A DNA stretch of 64,000 nucleotides from an uncultured Lachnospiraceae bacterium (GTDB taxonomy: Bacteria > Bacillota > Clostridia > Lachnospirales > Lachnospiraceae): the NCBI GenBank assembly GCA_947174505.1, contig CAMWJF010000013.1, positions 1 through 64,000 of the forward strand, read 5' to 3'. This document shows, one piece after another, positions 1 through 8,605 of this stretch (its first letter is position 1; each line of letters begins with the position of its first letter). A program made the translations under genes and the position numbers. Below the pieces are notes generated by a model. It had not been told where the DNA came from and did not search any database. It worked only from the letters and a program-made list of their open reading frames with translations.

Positions 1-69
1 CTTATCATCAAAGCCATTGATATCTTCATCAATTAATTTATGCATAAAATATAACGTTTTGTCTTTCAT
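1..69 (-). CDS. N-terminal piece of an unidentified protein, cut by the window edge
   Basis: An ATG at 69-67 is preceded on the minus strand by the strong ribosome binding site AGGAAAGGA at a normal distance. It opens a frame without stops that runs 23 codons to the left edge. The visible start is MKDKTLYFMHK, followed by an acidic stretch. The family cannot be recognised from so few residues. A perfect 16-bp palindrome overlaps its ribosome binding site, so translation or transcription of this gene may be controlled there. The gene diverges from the broken small gene at 160-341. Confidence 0.55.
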   Translation of the reverse strand, partial: MKDKTLYFMHKLIDEDINGFDDK

Positions 70-78
70 AATAAATCC

Positions 79-94
79 TTTCCTGCGCAGGAAA
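79..94. promoter_or_regulatory. Perfect 16-bp palindrome over a ribosome binding site
   Basis: TTTCCTGCGCAGGAAA is identical to its own reverse complement and covers the upstream part of the ribosome binding site of the minus-strand gene starting at 69. It could be a protein operator or a small RNA hairpin that hides the site. This is inference from position and symmetry only. Confidence 0.4.
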
Positions 95-159
95 CTTAAT
101 CTGCTTGATTTTATCTCCTGTCTCTTCCATACTGAAAATATCAAAAGACGGGGACCGCA

Positions 160-341
160 ATGGATCCAAAATTTATAGCGGAACTCAGGCAGAAATATAC
201 AAAAATCCTCCGGAAGGTATGACTGCTAAGCTGGTCAAAAACATGTCTGGCTCTGATCTGCTCGACATGCACTACAAGCGGGATATTTTATTTCAAGATT
301 CCTCTACCAGAAAGAATTTCTATAGAACAAAAAAGATTTGA
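160..341 (+). pseudogene. Small conserved-looking protein, frameshifted
   Basis: ATG at 160 gives MDPKFIAELRQKYTK and then hits a stop after 20 codons. The next frame continues with NPPEGMTAKLVKNMSGSDLL and runs to 341. One extra A in the run of five A near 205-210 would join both parts into a single protein of about 60 residues. The joined form resembles, from memory, a family of short acidic proteins of Lachnospiraceae whose centre reads roughly PPEGMTxxxVxxMSxxDLLDM. I know no function for them. The frameshift may be a real lesion or a homopolymer sequencing error. The C-terminal part also departs from the acidic tail I would expect. Confidence 0.45.
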
Positions 342-370
342 AATTTTTTAATTTCAAACCTCTTTTGTTC
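325..370. terminator. Bidirectional terminator between the small pseudogene and queA
   Basis: Inverted arms at 325-343 and 352-370 (GAACAAA...TTTGAAA against TTTCAAA...TTTGTTC) form a long, A/T-rich stem with runs of T on both strands. It sits just after the stop of queA on the minus strand and after the small gene on the plus strand, so it can end both transcripts. Confidence 0.65.
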
Positions 371-396
371 TGTTTCCAAATATGCAAAAACGGTTT

Positions 397-1431
397 TTAT
401 TGAATGAGCATTGCATCCCCAAAAGAGAAAAATCTGTACCGCTCCTCCACCGCCTTCTGATATGCCGCCAGCACGTTCTCCCTGCCCGCCAGTGCAGAAA
501 CCAACATTACCAGCGTAGACTCCGGCAGATGGAAATTCGTAATCAGGCAGTCTAACACCTTAAACCGATACCCCGGATAAATAAAAATCTCCGTGTCGCC
601 GCAGCCCGCCTGCACTCTTCCATTCCCGTCCGCCGCGCTCTCCACGGTACGGCAGCTTGTGGTTCCCACGCAGATCACCCGTCCGCCTTTCTCTTTTGTT
701 TGATTGATCAGATCTGCCGTCTCCCGCGTCACCTCATAATGTTCTGAATGCATGTGATGCTCCAAAATATTGTCCGCCTTCACCGGGCGGAATGTACCAA
801 GTCCCACATGAAGAGTCACGTAGGCTGTTTTCACACCCAGTTCCTCTATCTGTGTAAGCAGCTCCCTGGTAAAGTGCAGTCCCGCTGTGGGCGCGGCCGC
901 AGAGCCTTCATACTTGGCGTACACGGTCTGGTAGCGGTTTTTATCCTGCAATTTGTGGGTAATATATGGGGGAAGAGGCATTTCTCCGAGACGGTCAAGC
1001 ACTTCCTCAAAAATCCCTTCATAGTCGAAGCGGATCAGGCGGTTTCCTTCCTCCACCACATCCAGCACTTCCGCCCGCAGACACCCATCCCCAAAGACAA
1101 TCTTTGCTCCGGGTCTCGCCTTTTTCCCAGGCTTTACAAGAGTTTCCCAGACATCCTTCTCCCGCCGTTTCAGGAGCAGCACCTCGATTGCCGCCCCCGT
1201 ATCCTCCTTCACGCCCATCAGTCTTGCCGGAATGACCTTGGTGTTATTTAAGACCAGACAGTCGCCCGGCCTTACATAATTTATAATCTCACGAAAGGTA
1301 TGATGCGCCACCTCCCCTGTCTCCCTGTGCAGTACAAGGAGCCTGGACGCGGAACGGTCCTCTAAAGGATCCTGCGCAATCAGCTCCTGGGGCAGATCAA
1401 AATAAAAATCGGATTTCTTTAATTCTGTCAT
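397..1431 (-). CDS. queA: S-adenosylmethionine:tRNA ribosyltransferase-isomerase
   Basis: Cytosolic enzyme that moves the ribosyl part of S-adenosylmethionine onto 7-aminomethyl-7-deazaguanine in tRNA to make epoxyqueuosine, the step before queuosine. The 344-residue product matches the usual QueA length. Family motifs are visible: [15 protein letters not shown] near the N-terminus, then [43 protein letters not shown] and [11 protein letters not shown]. The open frame extends upstream to 1506, but ATG at 1431 has GGAG six bases before it and gives the normal family N-terminus MTELKKSDF. No other queuosine gene (tgt, queG) is in the window. A terminator-like hairpin follows. Confidence 0.95.
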   Translation of the reverse strand: MTELKKSDFYFDLPQELIAQDPLEDRSASRLLVLHRETGEVAHHTFREIINYVRPGDCLVLNNTKVIPARLMGVKEDTGAAIEVLLLKRREKDVWETLVKPGKKARPGAKIVFGDGCLRAEVLDVVEEGNRLIRFDYEGIFEEVLDRLGEMPLPPYITHKLQDKNRYQTVYAKYEGSAAAPTAGLHFTRELLTQIEELGVKTAYVTLHVGLGTFRPVKADNILEHHMHSEHYEVTRETADLINQTKEKGGRVICVGTTSCRTVESAADGNGRVQAGCGDTEIFIYPGYRFKVLDCLITNFHLPESTLVMLVSALAGRENVLAAYQKAVEERYRFFSFGDAMLIQ

Positions 1432-1523
1432 TCCTGTCTCCATGTCATCACAGCATACAAAGTGTTTTTCGACTGGAAAAGAGCGCAAAAGCTCCCATTC
1501 TGCCATGCGCTCTCTCCGTACAA

Positions 1524-1572
1524 GCTTATTCGCCGACTGACTTAGTCAGTCTTGTATTCTGTTCCAATAAGC
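1524..1572. other. Hairpin between the M18 aminopeptidase gene and queA
   Basis: A perfect palindrome, GACTGACTTAGTCAGTC (1535-1551), lies inside a second pair of arms, GCTTATT (1524-1530) and AATAAGC (1566-1572). Together they can fold into a two-storey stem directly after the aminopeptidase stop. There is no clear T-run, so termination is uncertain. Confidence 0.4.
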
Positions 1573-1578
1573 ACCGCT

Positions 1579-3000
1579 TTATAGGCTTGCATTCTTCAAA
1601 AACGCCACATACCCGCGTTTCGTCTCGTACACATCCGCCTTGCTGGTGGCCTCCCATGGCGCATGCATATTGAGCACAGCCACACCGCTGTCAATCACGT
1701 TCATGCCATAAAGCGCAAGAATATAAGCGATGGTACCGCCGCCGCCAAGATCTACCTTGCCGAGCTCCGCTGTCTGGAAGTTCACCTTCTCCTTCTCGAA
1801 AATCGCACGGATATGTCCCAGATACTCCGCATTGGCGTCGTTGGAGCCGGATTTGCCGCCCCTGCCCGTAAACTTGTTAAATACCATGCCGCCGCCCAGA
1901 TAAGCCACATTTTTCTTGTCAAAGCTGGACGCGTAGGCGGGATCGTAAGCGCTGCTCACATCAGAGGAAAGCATACAGGAGCGGGCAAGGCATCTGCGCA
2001 GGCCAAGCTCACTGTACTCCCCAAGAAGGTTCATCACTTCAGCCACCGCGTTCTCAAAAAACTTGGACTGCATGCCGGTAGCGCCCACGCTCCCGACCTC
2101 TTCCTTGTCCACCAGAATACAGCAGGCTGTCCTCTCCGTCTCCCCGACTTCCAGCATTGCCTTCAGGGAAGAAAAGGCGCACACGCGGTCATCCTGTCCG
2201 TAGGAGAGAATCATGCTGCGGTCAAAACCGGCCTCTCTTGCCTTTCCGGCAGGCACCACTTCCAGCTCTGCAGAGATAAAATCCTCCTCCTCAAAATCAT
2301 AATCTCTCTTTAAGATTTCAAGGATTCCCTTTTTCACAGCGTCCTTGGGTGCGCTGTCCTCCTCGTCTTCTTTCTTTTTCTTCTTATCTATCACGAGCGG
2401 CTTATTGCCGATGATGATATCAAGCGCCTCGCCCTCAATCACCTTGTTTGCTTTTTTCTCAAGCTGCTCGCTCGCCAGATGAATCAGCAGATCCGACACA
2501 AAGAACACGGGATCGTCCTCGTTCTCCCCGACGTTGATCTCCACGGTACTGCCATCCTTCTTCACAACCACACCGTGAATGGAAAGGGGAATCGTCACCC
2601 ACTGGTACTTCTTCACGCCGCCGTAATAGTGGGTGTCCAGATAGGCAAACCCACCGTCCTCGTAAAGGGGATTCTGCTTCACGTCCAGACGGGGAGAGTC
2701 AATGTGTGCCCCTAAAATATTGATGCCATTCTCCAGCTTCTCCCTACCGATCTGGAACATCACAATAGATTTATTCATCCATACGGAATACACCCTGTCT
2801 CCGGTTTTGAGTTCTTTCCCGTCCTTCACCAGACTCTCAAGCTCCTGATAACCCGCCGCGTCCAGCGTATTTACAATCTGGTCGATGCACTCGCGCTCGG
2901 TCTTGCCCTTGTCCAGAAAGTCCATGTATTCCCTTGCAAAAGCATCCACTTCCTTAAGCTGTTTCTCATCATAGGTTTCCCAAGTATTTTTCTGTTCCAA
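1579..3000 (-). CDS. M18 family metallo-aminopeptidase
   Basis: Cytosolic zinc aminopeptidase of the M18 (aspartyl aminopeptidase / yeast Lap4-like) family, releasing N-terminal residues from peptides. Metal and catalytic motifs appear in family order: the His of LGAHIDSPRLD, the Asp pair in YGQDDRVCAF, the Glu pair in DKEEVGSVG, the Asp of SSDVSSAYDP and the His of LNMHAPWE near the C-terminus. A lysine-rich loop (IDKKKKKEDEED) interrupts the middle. The frame is open to an ATG at 3039, but only the TTG at 3000 has a good ribosome binding site (GAGAGGAG, eight bases away), so a 473-residue product starting LEQKNTWETY is preferred. Family assignment is firm; the exact substrate is not visible. 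Confidence 0.9.
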   Translation of the reverse strand: MEQKNTWETYDEKQLKEVDAFAREYMDFLDKGKTERECIDQIVNTLDAAGYQELESLVKDGKELKTGDRVYSVWMNKSIVMFQIGREKLENGINILGAHIDSPRLDVKQNPLYEDGGFAYLDTHYYGGVKKYQWVTIPLSIHGVVVKKDGSTVEINVGENEDDPVFFVSDLLIHLASEQLEKKANKVIEGEALDIIIGNKPLVIDKKKKKEDEEDSAPKDAVKKGILEILKRDYDFEEEDFISAELEVVPAGKAREAGFDRSMILSYGQDDRVCAFSSLKAMLEVGETERTACCILVDKEEVGSVGATGMQSKFFENAVAEVMNLLGEYSELGLRRCLARSCMLSSDVSSAYDPAYASSFDKKNVAYLGGGMVFNKFTGRGGKSGSNDANAEYLGHIRAIFEKEKVNFQTAELGKVDLGGGGTIAYILALYGMNVIDSGVAVLNMHAPWEATSKADVYETKRGYVAFLKNASL

Positions 3001-3224
3001 ATTTACCACTCCTCTCTTTTCGACTTTTACGGTAAACACCGCAGAAATGCGCAGGCTTGTGCTGCATAATTATTTCTATTCTATCACATCACGGCACTTT
3101 TTACTTCCAAAATCTGGCTTTTCATATATATTTTTAGCAGTTGGGTAGCTGGCTTCATTCTATTTTAATCCCAATGGCCGCCGCGCTGTTTCCCGTCATT
3201 CGGTTCTCAAATGCCAGCAATTCC

Positions 3225-5645
3225 TTAACTTCTCAATTCAATGCCCATACCCTCAAGCCCGTTCAGGATCTTCTTCATGGCGCCTGTCACGTCCGCCTCC
3301 TCAAGCGTTTTGTCTTTCGCCCGGAAGGTGATGGAATATGCCATGGACTTAAAGCCTTCCTTGATCTGGCTTCCCTCATAAATATCAAAGAGCTGGTAGT
3401 CTTCCAGAATCTTTCCGCCGCGCTGGGCAATGACAGCCTCGATCTGTCCCGCCATCACTTCCTTGGGCACAACCATACTGATATCGCGCAAAACTGCCGG
3501 GTACTTCGCAATGCCCTCATACTTGCGGTCAAAGGTGGCAAGGGGCAGAATGGCCGGAATGTCAAGCACCGCCACATAAGCTCTGGTCTTCATGTCGTAA
3601 TTGTCGCAGACCTCAGGGTGTACCTCTCCCAGATAACCGACCAAAGTTCCCTCGTATTCGATGTTCGCCTGTCTGCCCGGATGCAGATAGTTTCTGCCTG
3701 CTTTCGGATCATAGACCGCCTTTTTATGCATACCGATGCTCTCAAAGAACGCCTCCACAACGCCCTTCATATCAAAGAAATCGCAGTCCCCGTACATGCC
3801 AAGCGTAAACTGCATCCGCTCCTCGGGAAGTTCCGTGAGGGGCAGCGCCTTGGGCAGATAAATATTTCCCAGCTCATAGAGCCGCACGTCCTTGTTACGC
3901 CTGTTATAGTTGGTGGCAAGGCTGGTCAGCATTCCGTGCAGGGGAACCGTCCGCATAATCGAAAAATCCTCCCCCAGCGGGTTGGCGATGGTGATGGCCC
4001 GCCTTGCCGGATCGTCCGCCGAAAGCAGCAGCTTATCAAACACCTTCGGGCTCTCAAAAGAATAACACATGCCCTGGGAAAAACCGCAGTATTCCGCAAT
4101 ATCCCTTGCTTTCTGCTCAATCCGCAGTTTAAAAGGCAGCTTACCCGTGGTAGCCTCGCCGTTCGGAAGCGTAGTCGGGATCTTGTCGTAACCGTAAAAC
4201 CGGGCAATCTCCTCCGCGATATCGCACTGGCGCAGGATATCCTGACGGAAGGTAGGCACTGTGAGCGTTCTCTTTGCCGCGTCGTACTCCACCTCAATCA
4301 TCCTGAAAATATCAAGCATTTCCTGCTCGGAGACATCCGTGCCAAGCAGTTTATTGTAGCGCTCCGGCTCAAAGGGCAGAACCACCTTCTCCTTCATCTC
4401 GCCGTGCACATCCACCATACCGCCTACAACCTCGCCACAGCCAAGCTCCTCGATGAGCTGACAGGCACGGTTGATGGCCGCTTCCGCATTGTAGGGATCA
4501 AGACCCTTTTCAAATTTGCCGGACGCGTCCGTGCGCAGTCCCACACGTTTTGCGGATTTGCGGATATTCGCACCGTTAAAGGTGGCCGCCTCAAAGAGCA
4601 CGGTGCTTACGTGATCCGTAATCATGGAATTTTCGCCGCCCATGATCCCGGCGATACCCACCTCTTTCTCCGCGTCGCAGATCATCAGCACATCCGAATC
4701 CAGATTTCTTTCCTGCCCGTCCAGCGTACGGAAAACGTCGCCGTCTTTTGCCCTGCGGACGATAATCTTATGCCCTGCAATGGTATCCAGGTCAAAAGCA
4801 TGCATGGGCTGTCCGTACTCCTCCATCACATAGTTGGTGATGTCCACCAGATTGTTGATAGGCCGGATGCCGCTTGCCGCAAGACGTCTCTGCATCCATT
4901 TCGGTGAAGGCCCGATTTTAATATTTTTGCACACTCTCGCGCAGTATCTGGGACAAAGCTCCTGATCCTGCACTTCAACGGATATATAATCCTCTACGTT
5001 TTCGTCATTTCCCTTTGCCGTCACTTCCGGCAGAACAAAAGGCTTTCTGAAAGTAGCCGCCGCCTCTCTGGCAATGCCGATCACACTGTAACAGTCTACA
5101 CGGTTTGAGGTCACTTCATACTCGAACACCGTATCGCGCAGTCCGAGCGCCTCCACTGCGTCCGCACCCACCTGTACATCGTCCCCGAAAATGTAAATAC
5201 CCATTTCCGGCGCTTCCGGGTAAAAATTCCTGTCGGAGCCAAGTTCCTCGATGGAACACATCATGCCGTTTGACGGCACGCCGCGGAGCTTTCCTGCCTT
5301 GATCGAAATACCGTCCTCCGGCAGCGGTCCGCCGTCGTGACCACCCGCCACCTTACCGCCGTCCAAAACCACCGGCACTTTGTCGCCCTCCTTCACATTG
5401 GGCGCACCGGTGACAATCTGGATGACCTCTTGGCCGACGTCCACCTGACAGACAATCAGCTTATCCGCATCGGGATGCTTCTCGATCTTCTGAATCTGGC
5501 CCACCACGATTTTTTCCAGATTTTTATCCAGTCTGGTATAGCCCTCCACCTTCGTGCCGGAGAGCGTCATCGCATCCATATACTCCTGATCGGTGCAGCT
5601 CAAATCTGGCACATATGCTTTAATCCATGATAATGCTGTATTCAT
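3225..5645 (-). CDS. pheT: Phenylalanine-tRNA ligase beta subunit
   Basis: Beta chain of the cytosolic alpha2-beta2 enzyme that charges tRNA-Phe. The 806-residue protein has the normal layout: N-terminal tRNA-binding OB fold (about 40-155, with VGQIQKIEKHPDADKLIVC), the B3/B4 editing region with ITNYVMEEYGQPMHAFD, a B5 domain, the catalytic-like core and a C-terminal ferredoxin-fold anticodon-binding domain (YPAVLRDISMVVPKEV). ATG at 5645 is chosen because AAAGGA lies eight bases upstream and MNTALSWIKAYVPDL is the usual family start; the frame is open up to 5714. It is the last gene of the pheS operon, separated from pheS by a tautomerase gene. The 588-residue frame on the other strand here is a shadow. 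Confidence 0.97.
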   Translation of the reverse strand: MNTALSWIKAYVPDLSCTDQEYMDAMTLSGTKVEGYTRLDKNLEKIVVGQIQKIEKHPDADKLIVCQVDVGQEVIQIVTGAPNVKEGDKVPVVLDGGKVAGGHDGGPLPEDGISIKAGKLRGVPSNGMMCSIEELGSDRNFYPEAPEMGIYIFGDDVQVGADAVEALGLRDTVFEYEVTSNRVDCYSVIGIAREAAATFRKPFVLPEVTAKGNDENVEDYISVEVQDQELCPRYCARVCKNIKIGPSPKWMQRRLAASGIRPINNLVDITNYVMEEYGQPMHAFDLDTIAGHKIIVRRAKDGDVFRTLDGQERNLDSDVLMICDAEKEVGIAGIMGGENSMITDHVSTVLFEAATFNGANIRKSAKRVGLRTDASGKFEKGLDPYNAEAAINRACQLIEELGCGEVVGGMVDVHGEMKEKVVLPFEPERYNKLLGTDVSEQEMLDIFRMIEVEYDAAKRTLTVPTFRQDILRQCDIAEEIARFYGYDKIPTTLPNGEATTGKLPFKLRIEQKARDIAEYCGFSQGMCYSFESPKVFDKLLLSADDPARRAITIANPLGEDFSIMRTVPLHGMLTSLATNYNRRNKDVRLYELGNIYLPKALPLTELPEERMQFTLGMYGDCDFFDMKGVVEAFFESIGMHKKAVYDPKAGRNYLHPGRQANIEYEGTLVGYLGEVHPEVCDNYDMKTRAYVAVLDIPAILPLATFDRKYEGIAKYPAVLRDISMVVPKEVMAGQIEAVIAQRGGKILEDYQLFDIYEGSQIKEGFKSMAYSITFRAKDKTLEEADVTGAMKKILNGLEGMGIELRS

Positions 5646-5717
5646 ACTGTAATCCTTTCCCTTTCTAAATCTGTAACTACTTTTATATATTGTAATACTC
5701 TTTACTCGAAGCAAAAC

Positions 5718-5948
5718 TTAATCATACGAGTATCCCGGTTTTTTATATAGCAAATCCTGATCGGCAGCCATATCTTTATCCCAGACTTCCTCTTTCCAGT
5801 CCTCCTGCGCAACATCTTCAATCGCAACGGAGACACTGGAAATATCACATCCAAGTATTTCAGAAATGTCTTCCGCGATTTTTTGCGCACATCTTCGCTT
5901 CTGCTCCTCTGTCCTGCCGGAAAAGCATTTGATTTTTACATGCGGCAT
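5718..5948 (-). CDS. 4-oxalocrotonate tautomerase-family small protein
   Basis: A 76-residue product that starts MPHVKIKCFSGRTEEQK. Proline at position 2, directly after the removable Met, is the catalytic residue of the tautomerase superfamily, and the following pattern (GRTEEQKRRCAQKIAEDI, later SVSVAIEDVAQEDW) fits the beta-alpha-beta fold of 4-OT monomers, which work as hexamers. The substrate cannot be told. The gene sits between pheS and pheT, 72 bases before pheT and 77 after pheS, so it should be made from the same T-box-controlled transcript. No metabolic partner lies nearby. Confidence 0.8.
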   Translation of the reverse strand: MPHVKIKCFSGRTEEQKRRCAQKIAEDISEILGCDISSVSVAIEDVAQEDWKEEVWDKDMAADQDLLYKKPGYSYD

Positions 5949-6025
5949 ATTTTCTTTCCTTACCTAAATCCGTCCATTTTCCTTCCTGCCTGCAAAACAC
6001 CGACGGATTCGTTTTTATTGGTCCA

Positions 6026-7045
6026 TTAGAACTGCTTCAGGAAACGGATATCGTTCTCATACAACAGCCTCATATCGTCAATCTCATATTTTAACAGCGC
6101 GATACGCTCCAGCCCCACGCCGAACGCAAATCCCGTATACTCCTCCGGGTCGATGCCGCTCATCTCGAGCACATGGGGATGCACCATACCACAGCCAAGG
6201 ATCTCGATCCATCCCTCGCCCTTGCAGAAACGGCAGCCCTTTCCGCCGCACTTAAAGCAGGTCACATCCATCTCCGCGCTTGGCTCTGTGAACGGGAAGT
6301 GATGGGGTCTGAATTTTACCTTCGTGTCCTCCCCGAACAGCTCCCTGGCAAACTCCGCCAGTGTTCCCTTCAAATCCGCAAGTGTGATATGCTTATCAAT
6401 CACCAGCCCCTCGATCTGATGGAAGGACGGAGAATGGGTCGCGTCCACCTCATCGGAACGGAACACTCTTCCCGGCGCGATCATGCGGATGGGAAGTTTC
6501 CCTTTCTCCATCTCGTGCACCTGCACGGAGGAGGTCTGCGTTCTCAGCAGAATATCTCCTGTAATATAAAAGGTGTCCTGCTCGTCCTTTGCCGGATGAT
6601 CCGCCGGAATATTCAGCGCCTCGAAATTGTAATAATCCTTCTCCACATCGGGGCCTTCCACAACCTCATAGCCCATGCCGATAAAGATTCTCTCCACCTC
6701 TTCCAAGGCGATGGTGTTAGGATGTCTGTGTCCCATCTTTTGCTTTTTGGAAGGCAGCGTCACGTCAATGACTTCCGTCTTTAACTTCGCTTCCCGTACG
6801 GCCCTCTCCATCTTTTTGACGGAAGCCTCCAGAACCTTTTCAATCTCTTCCCTTGTCTCATTGACAAGCTGTCCCACCTTCGGACGGTCCTCCGGCGCCA
6901 CGTCCTTCATGCTCTTTAACAACGCCGTCAGCTCACCCTTTTTCCCAAGGTAATTGACCTTAATCTCGTTCAGCCTTTCCAGTGCGTCACTGGCCTCAAT
7001 CTGACGCAGGGCCTCGGCCTTGATCTGTTCCAATTTTTCTTTCAT
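6026..7045 (-). CDS. pheS: Phenylalanine-tRNA ligase alpha subunit
   Basis: Catalytic alpha chain of phenylalanyl-tRNA synthetase, 339 residues, normal length. An N-terminal coiled coil (about 1-90) contacts tRNA. The class II core shows motif 2 ([20 protein letters not shown]), the Cys-rich insert [17 protein letters not shown] typical of Firmicute PheS, and motif 3 ([16 protein letters not shown]). The start ATG has GGAGAGGAG upstream. The gene is preceded by a T-box leader with terminator and by a duplicated repeat, and is followed by the tautomerase and pheT genes. Confidence 0.97.
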   Translation of the reverse strand: MKEKLEQIKAEALRQIEASDALERLNEIKVNYLGKKGELTALLKSMKDVAPEDRPKVGQLVNETREEIEKVLEASVKKMERAVREAKLKTEVIDVTLPSKKQKMGHRHPNTIALEEVERIFIGMGYEVVEGPDVEKDYYNFEALNIPADHPAKDEQDTFYITGDILLRTQTSSVQVHEMEKGKLPIRMIAPGRVFRSDEVDATHSPSFHQIEGLVIDKHITLADLKGTLAEFARELFGEDTKVKFRPHHFPFTEPSAEMDVTCFKCGGKGCRFCKGEGWIEILGCGMVHPHVLEMSGIDPEEYTGFAFGVGLERIALLKYEIDDMRLLYENDIRFLKQF

Positions 7046-7111
7046 ATCTGTTCTCCTCTCCTTTGATGGACATAAACAACTGTATAATCAATCCGGTTCT
7101 GCTTATGCTGA

Positions 7112-7151
7112 CATGGCACATTCTCCATATATCTTCCGGCTCTGCTTATGC
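7112..7151. repeat. 40-bp direct repeat, copy 1, in the pheS leader
   Basis: Begins CATGGCACATTCTCC and ends CCGGCTCTGCTTATGC. It matches copy 2 (7229-7268) except at two bases. A shorter piece of the same 3' end occurs just before it (about 7093-7108), so the block looks like a partly decayed tandem array. The palindrome GCTTATGCATAAGC spans its end. Confidence 0.75.
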
Positions 7152-7228
7152 ATAAGCAGCTCGAGATGCTCCGCATCTCTCACTCGCGTTGCTCGCCATA
7201 AGATATCCTTCGCATGTGCTCATGCAAG

Positions 7229-7268
7229 CATGGCACATTCTCCGCATATCTTCCGGCTCTGCTTATGC
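7229..7268. repeat. 40-bp direct repeat, copy 2, in the pheS leader
   Basis: Second copy of the 40-bp unit, ending directly before the T-run of the T-box terminator. Between the copies is a sequence with its own small hairpin (GAGATGC...GCATCTC). Both copies lie in the untranslated region between the T-box and pheS. Confidence 0.75.
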
Positions 7269-7272
7269 GCGC

Positions 7273-7586
7273 AAAAAAACGCCCCACATGCAACACACAT
7301 GGGACGAATCTACTCCGCGGTACCACCCAGTTTCCCGTTCCCGGTTCCTGTCTATTACACAGACCGGCATACGGACACTTCCTTCGGCGTAACGTGCCTG
7401 TACGTTCCGAACTAATGCGATTGACCCGTTATACAGGCAATCGGTTCACCCAGACAGCTCCGGTGGGAAATTTCGGATAATTTCTGAACCGAAGGGAACT
7501 TACAGCCGATGATTCCCTCTCTCTGACGGAAAAAATTTCCTACTGACACCTTCTTCGCTTTTCTCGTATGCTTTCCAACAAATCTA
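7273..7586 (-). ncRNA. T-box riboswitch (probably Phe-specific) upstream of pheS
   Basis: On the minus strand the T-box sequence GGGTGGTACCGCG is present (7315-7327). It is followed by a terminator stem of 11 pairs (CGTCCCATGTG / CATGTGGGGCG) and seven T (7273-7279). Upstream is a stem I-like region with an AGAGAGGG segment and a distal loop. A UUC triplet in GGTTCAGAA (7486-7488) is a good candidate for the Phe specifier. T-box leaders sense uncharged tRNA and allow read-through when charging falls, so pheS, the tautomerase and pheT should rise when charged tRNA-Phe is low. The class call is firm; the specifier is inferred from sequence and gene context. Confidence 0.92.
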
Positions 7587-7592
7587 TCTGCT

Positions 7593-7621
7593 ATTTTAGT
7601 GACTTTCCTTCGACTTGTCAA
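7593..7621 (-). promoter_or_regulatory. Sigma-A promoter of the pheS T-box operon
   Basis: TTGACA (7616-7621), a 17-base spacer and TAAAAT (7593-7598) on the minus strand match the housekeeping consensus closely. The -10 box overlaps the stop codon of the YihY gene, so the promoter sits inside the end of the upstream gene. Confidence 0.85.
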
Positions 7622-8456
7622 GCCACCCGAAAAAAAATTTATAGACCGGCCCGAAATACCTGTTAATATGCGCCCCGATCATCAGAATATACATCAGCAT
7701 ATAAAACCAGAGCATCAAAATGACCACAGTGGTCAAACTCCCATAGGTACCGAAATCGTTGTAGTGATCCACATAAACAGAGAAGGCAAAGGAGGCGACA
7801 CTCCACAGCACCGCCGCAAACGCCGCACCCGGAATCTGCGCCTTAAACCGCAGCTTGCAGCTCGGCACAAAGGCATAAATCATGGCAAAAACGAAGGTCA
7901 GAACCACCCAGGATAACAGAAAGCGGAAGCGCATGACCACATGCACCACCAGGTGAAGCGGCGGGATATCCCTGAGAAGAATATCCACGATCACATTGCC
8001 GAAAACCATCACAAAAAGCGCCGCCAGCGTTGCCGCCAGAATGATTACCGTATAAAAGCAGGCAATTGCCCGCAGCACGATATAGTTTCGTTTCTCCTCC
8101 ACATCATTGACTGCATTTAAGCCATAAATCAGCGCCAGCATGGCCTTCGCCGCCGACCAGATCGTTACCAGCGCAAAAACCGTGATCGTTCCCGCCGATC
8201 TGGCATAAACGTCCGACACGATGCGTATGACCATACCGTTTACCGCATCCGGCGTAAACTGTGTAATCGCATTGATCAGATTATCCTCCGTCAATGCCGT
8301 ATATGGCAGAATCGCACACAGCGCCATCAAAAGCGGTATCATGGACAGAAAGAGGAAGAACGCCGTGCTGGCCGCAAAAGCACTGATATTTTTCTTCGTC
8401 ATCTGCCAGTTAAAATCCCTTAATATATAATACAATCTGTAAACCGTTCTCATCAT
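7596..8456 (-). CDS. YihY/BrkB-family inner membrane protein
   Basis: Membrane protein of 286 residues with about six hydrophobic segments. The family signatures are SAFAASTAFFLFLSMIPLL near the N-terminus, the central LVTIWSAAKAMLALIYGLN and the C-terminal YVDHYNDFGTYGSLTTVVIL. The family was once called ribonuclease BN by mistake; its true function is unsettled, and proposals include transport. The last codons carry the promoter of the following pheS operon. Its own promoter is not clear: a TATTAT box lies about 40 bases upstream without a good -35. Confidence 0.85.
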   Translation of the reverse strand: MMRTVYRLYYILRDFNWQMTKKNISAFAASTAFFLFLSMIPLLMALCAILPYTALTEDNLINAITQFTPDAVNGMVIRIVSDVYARSAGTITVFALVTIWSAAKAMLALIYGLNAVNDVEEKRNYIVLRAIACFYTVIILAATLAALFVMVFGNVIVDILLRDIPPLHLVVHVVMRFRFLLSWVVLTFVFAMIYAFVPSCKLRFKAQIPGAAFAAVLWSVASFAFSVYVDHYNDFGTYGSLTTVVILMLWFYMLMYILMIGAHINRYFGPVYKFFFGWLDKSKESH

Positions 8457-8605
8457 ACTCCCGATTGTTTCCTGTTATCTGCTTTCCTATAATACTTATT
8501 TTTGTACCTGACTTAAGATTGCATTTTTGCTTCCCAGATGACTTCTCTGCCTTTATGACATATGCAGTCTCATGTTCTTTTTGACTTATGTAACGGGAAG
8601 AAGCT

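Noticed and set aside
105-159. TTG start at 105 for the small plus-strand gene
   Set aside because: No ribosome binding site, and the segment before 160 does not fit the small protein that begins with ATG at 160.
3141-4907. Plus-strand frame of 588 codons
   Set aside because: It lies entirely over pheT in the opposite direction. The pheT frame carries all family domains; the plus frame has no recognisable motif and no ribosome binding site.
7093-7268. Possible CRISPR-like array
   Set aside because: Only two full repeats and one partial, with no regular unique spacers and no cas gene in the window.
7020-7480. Several overlapping plus-strand frames
   Set aside because: They run against the T-box leader and the duplicated repeats; their peptides repeat because the DNA repeats.
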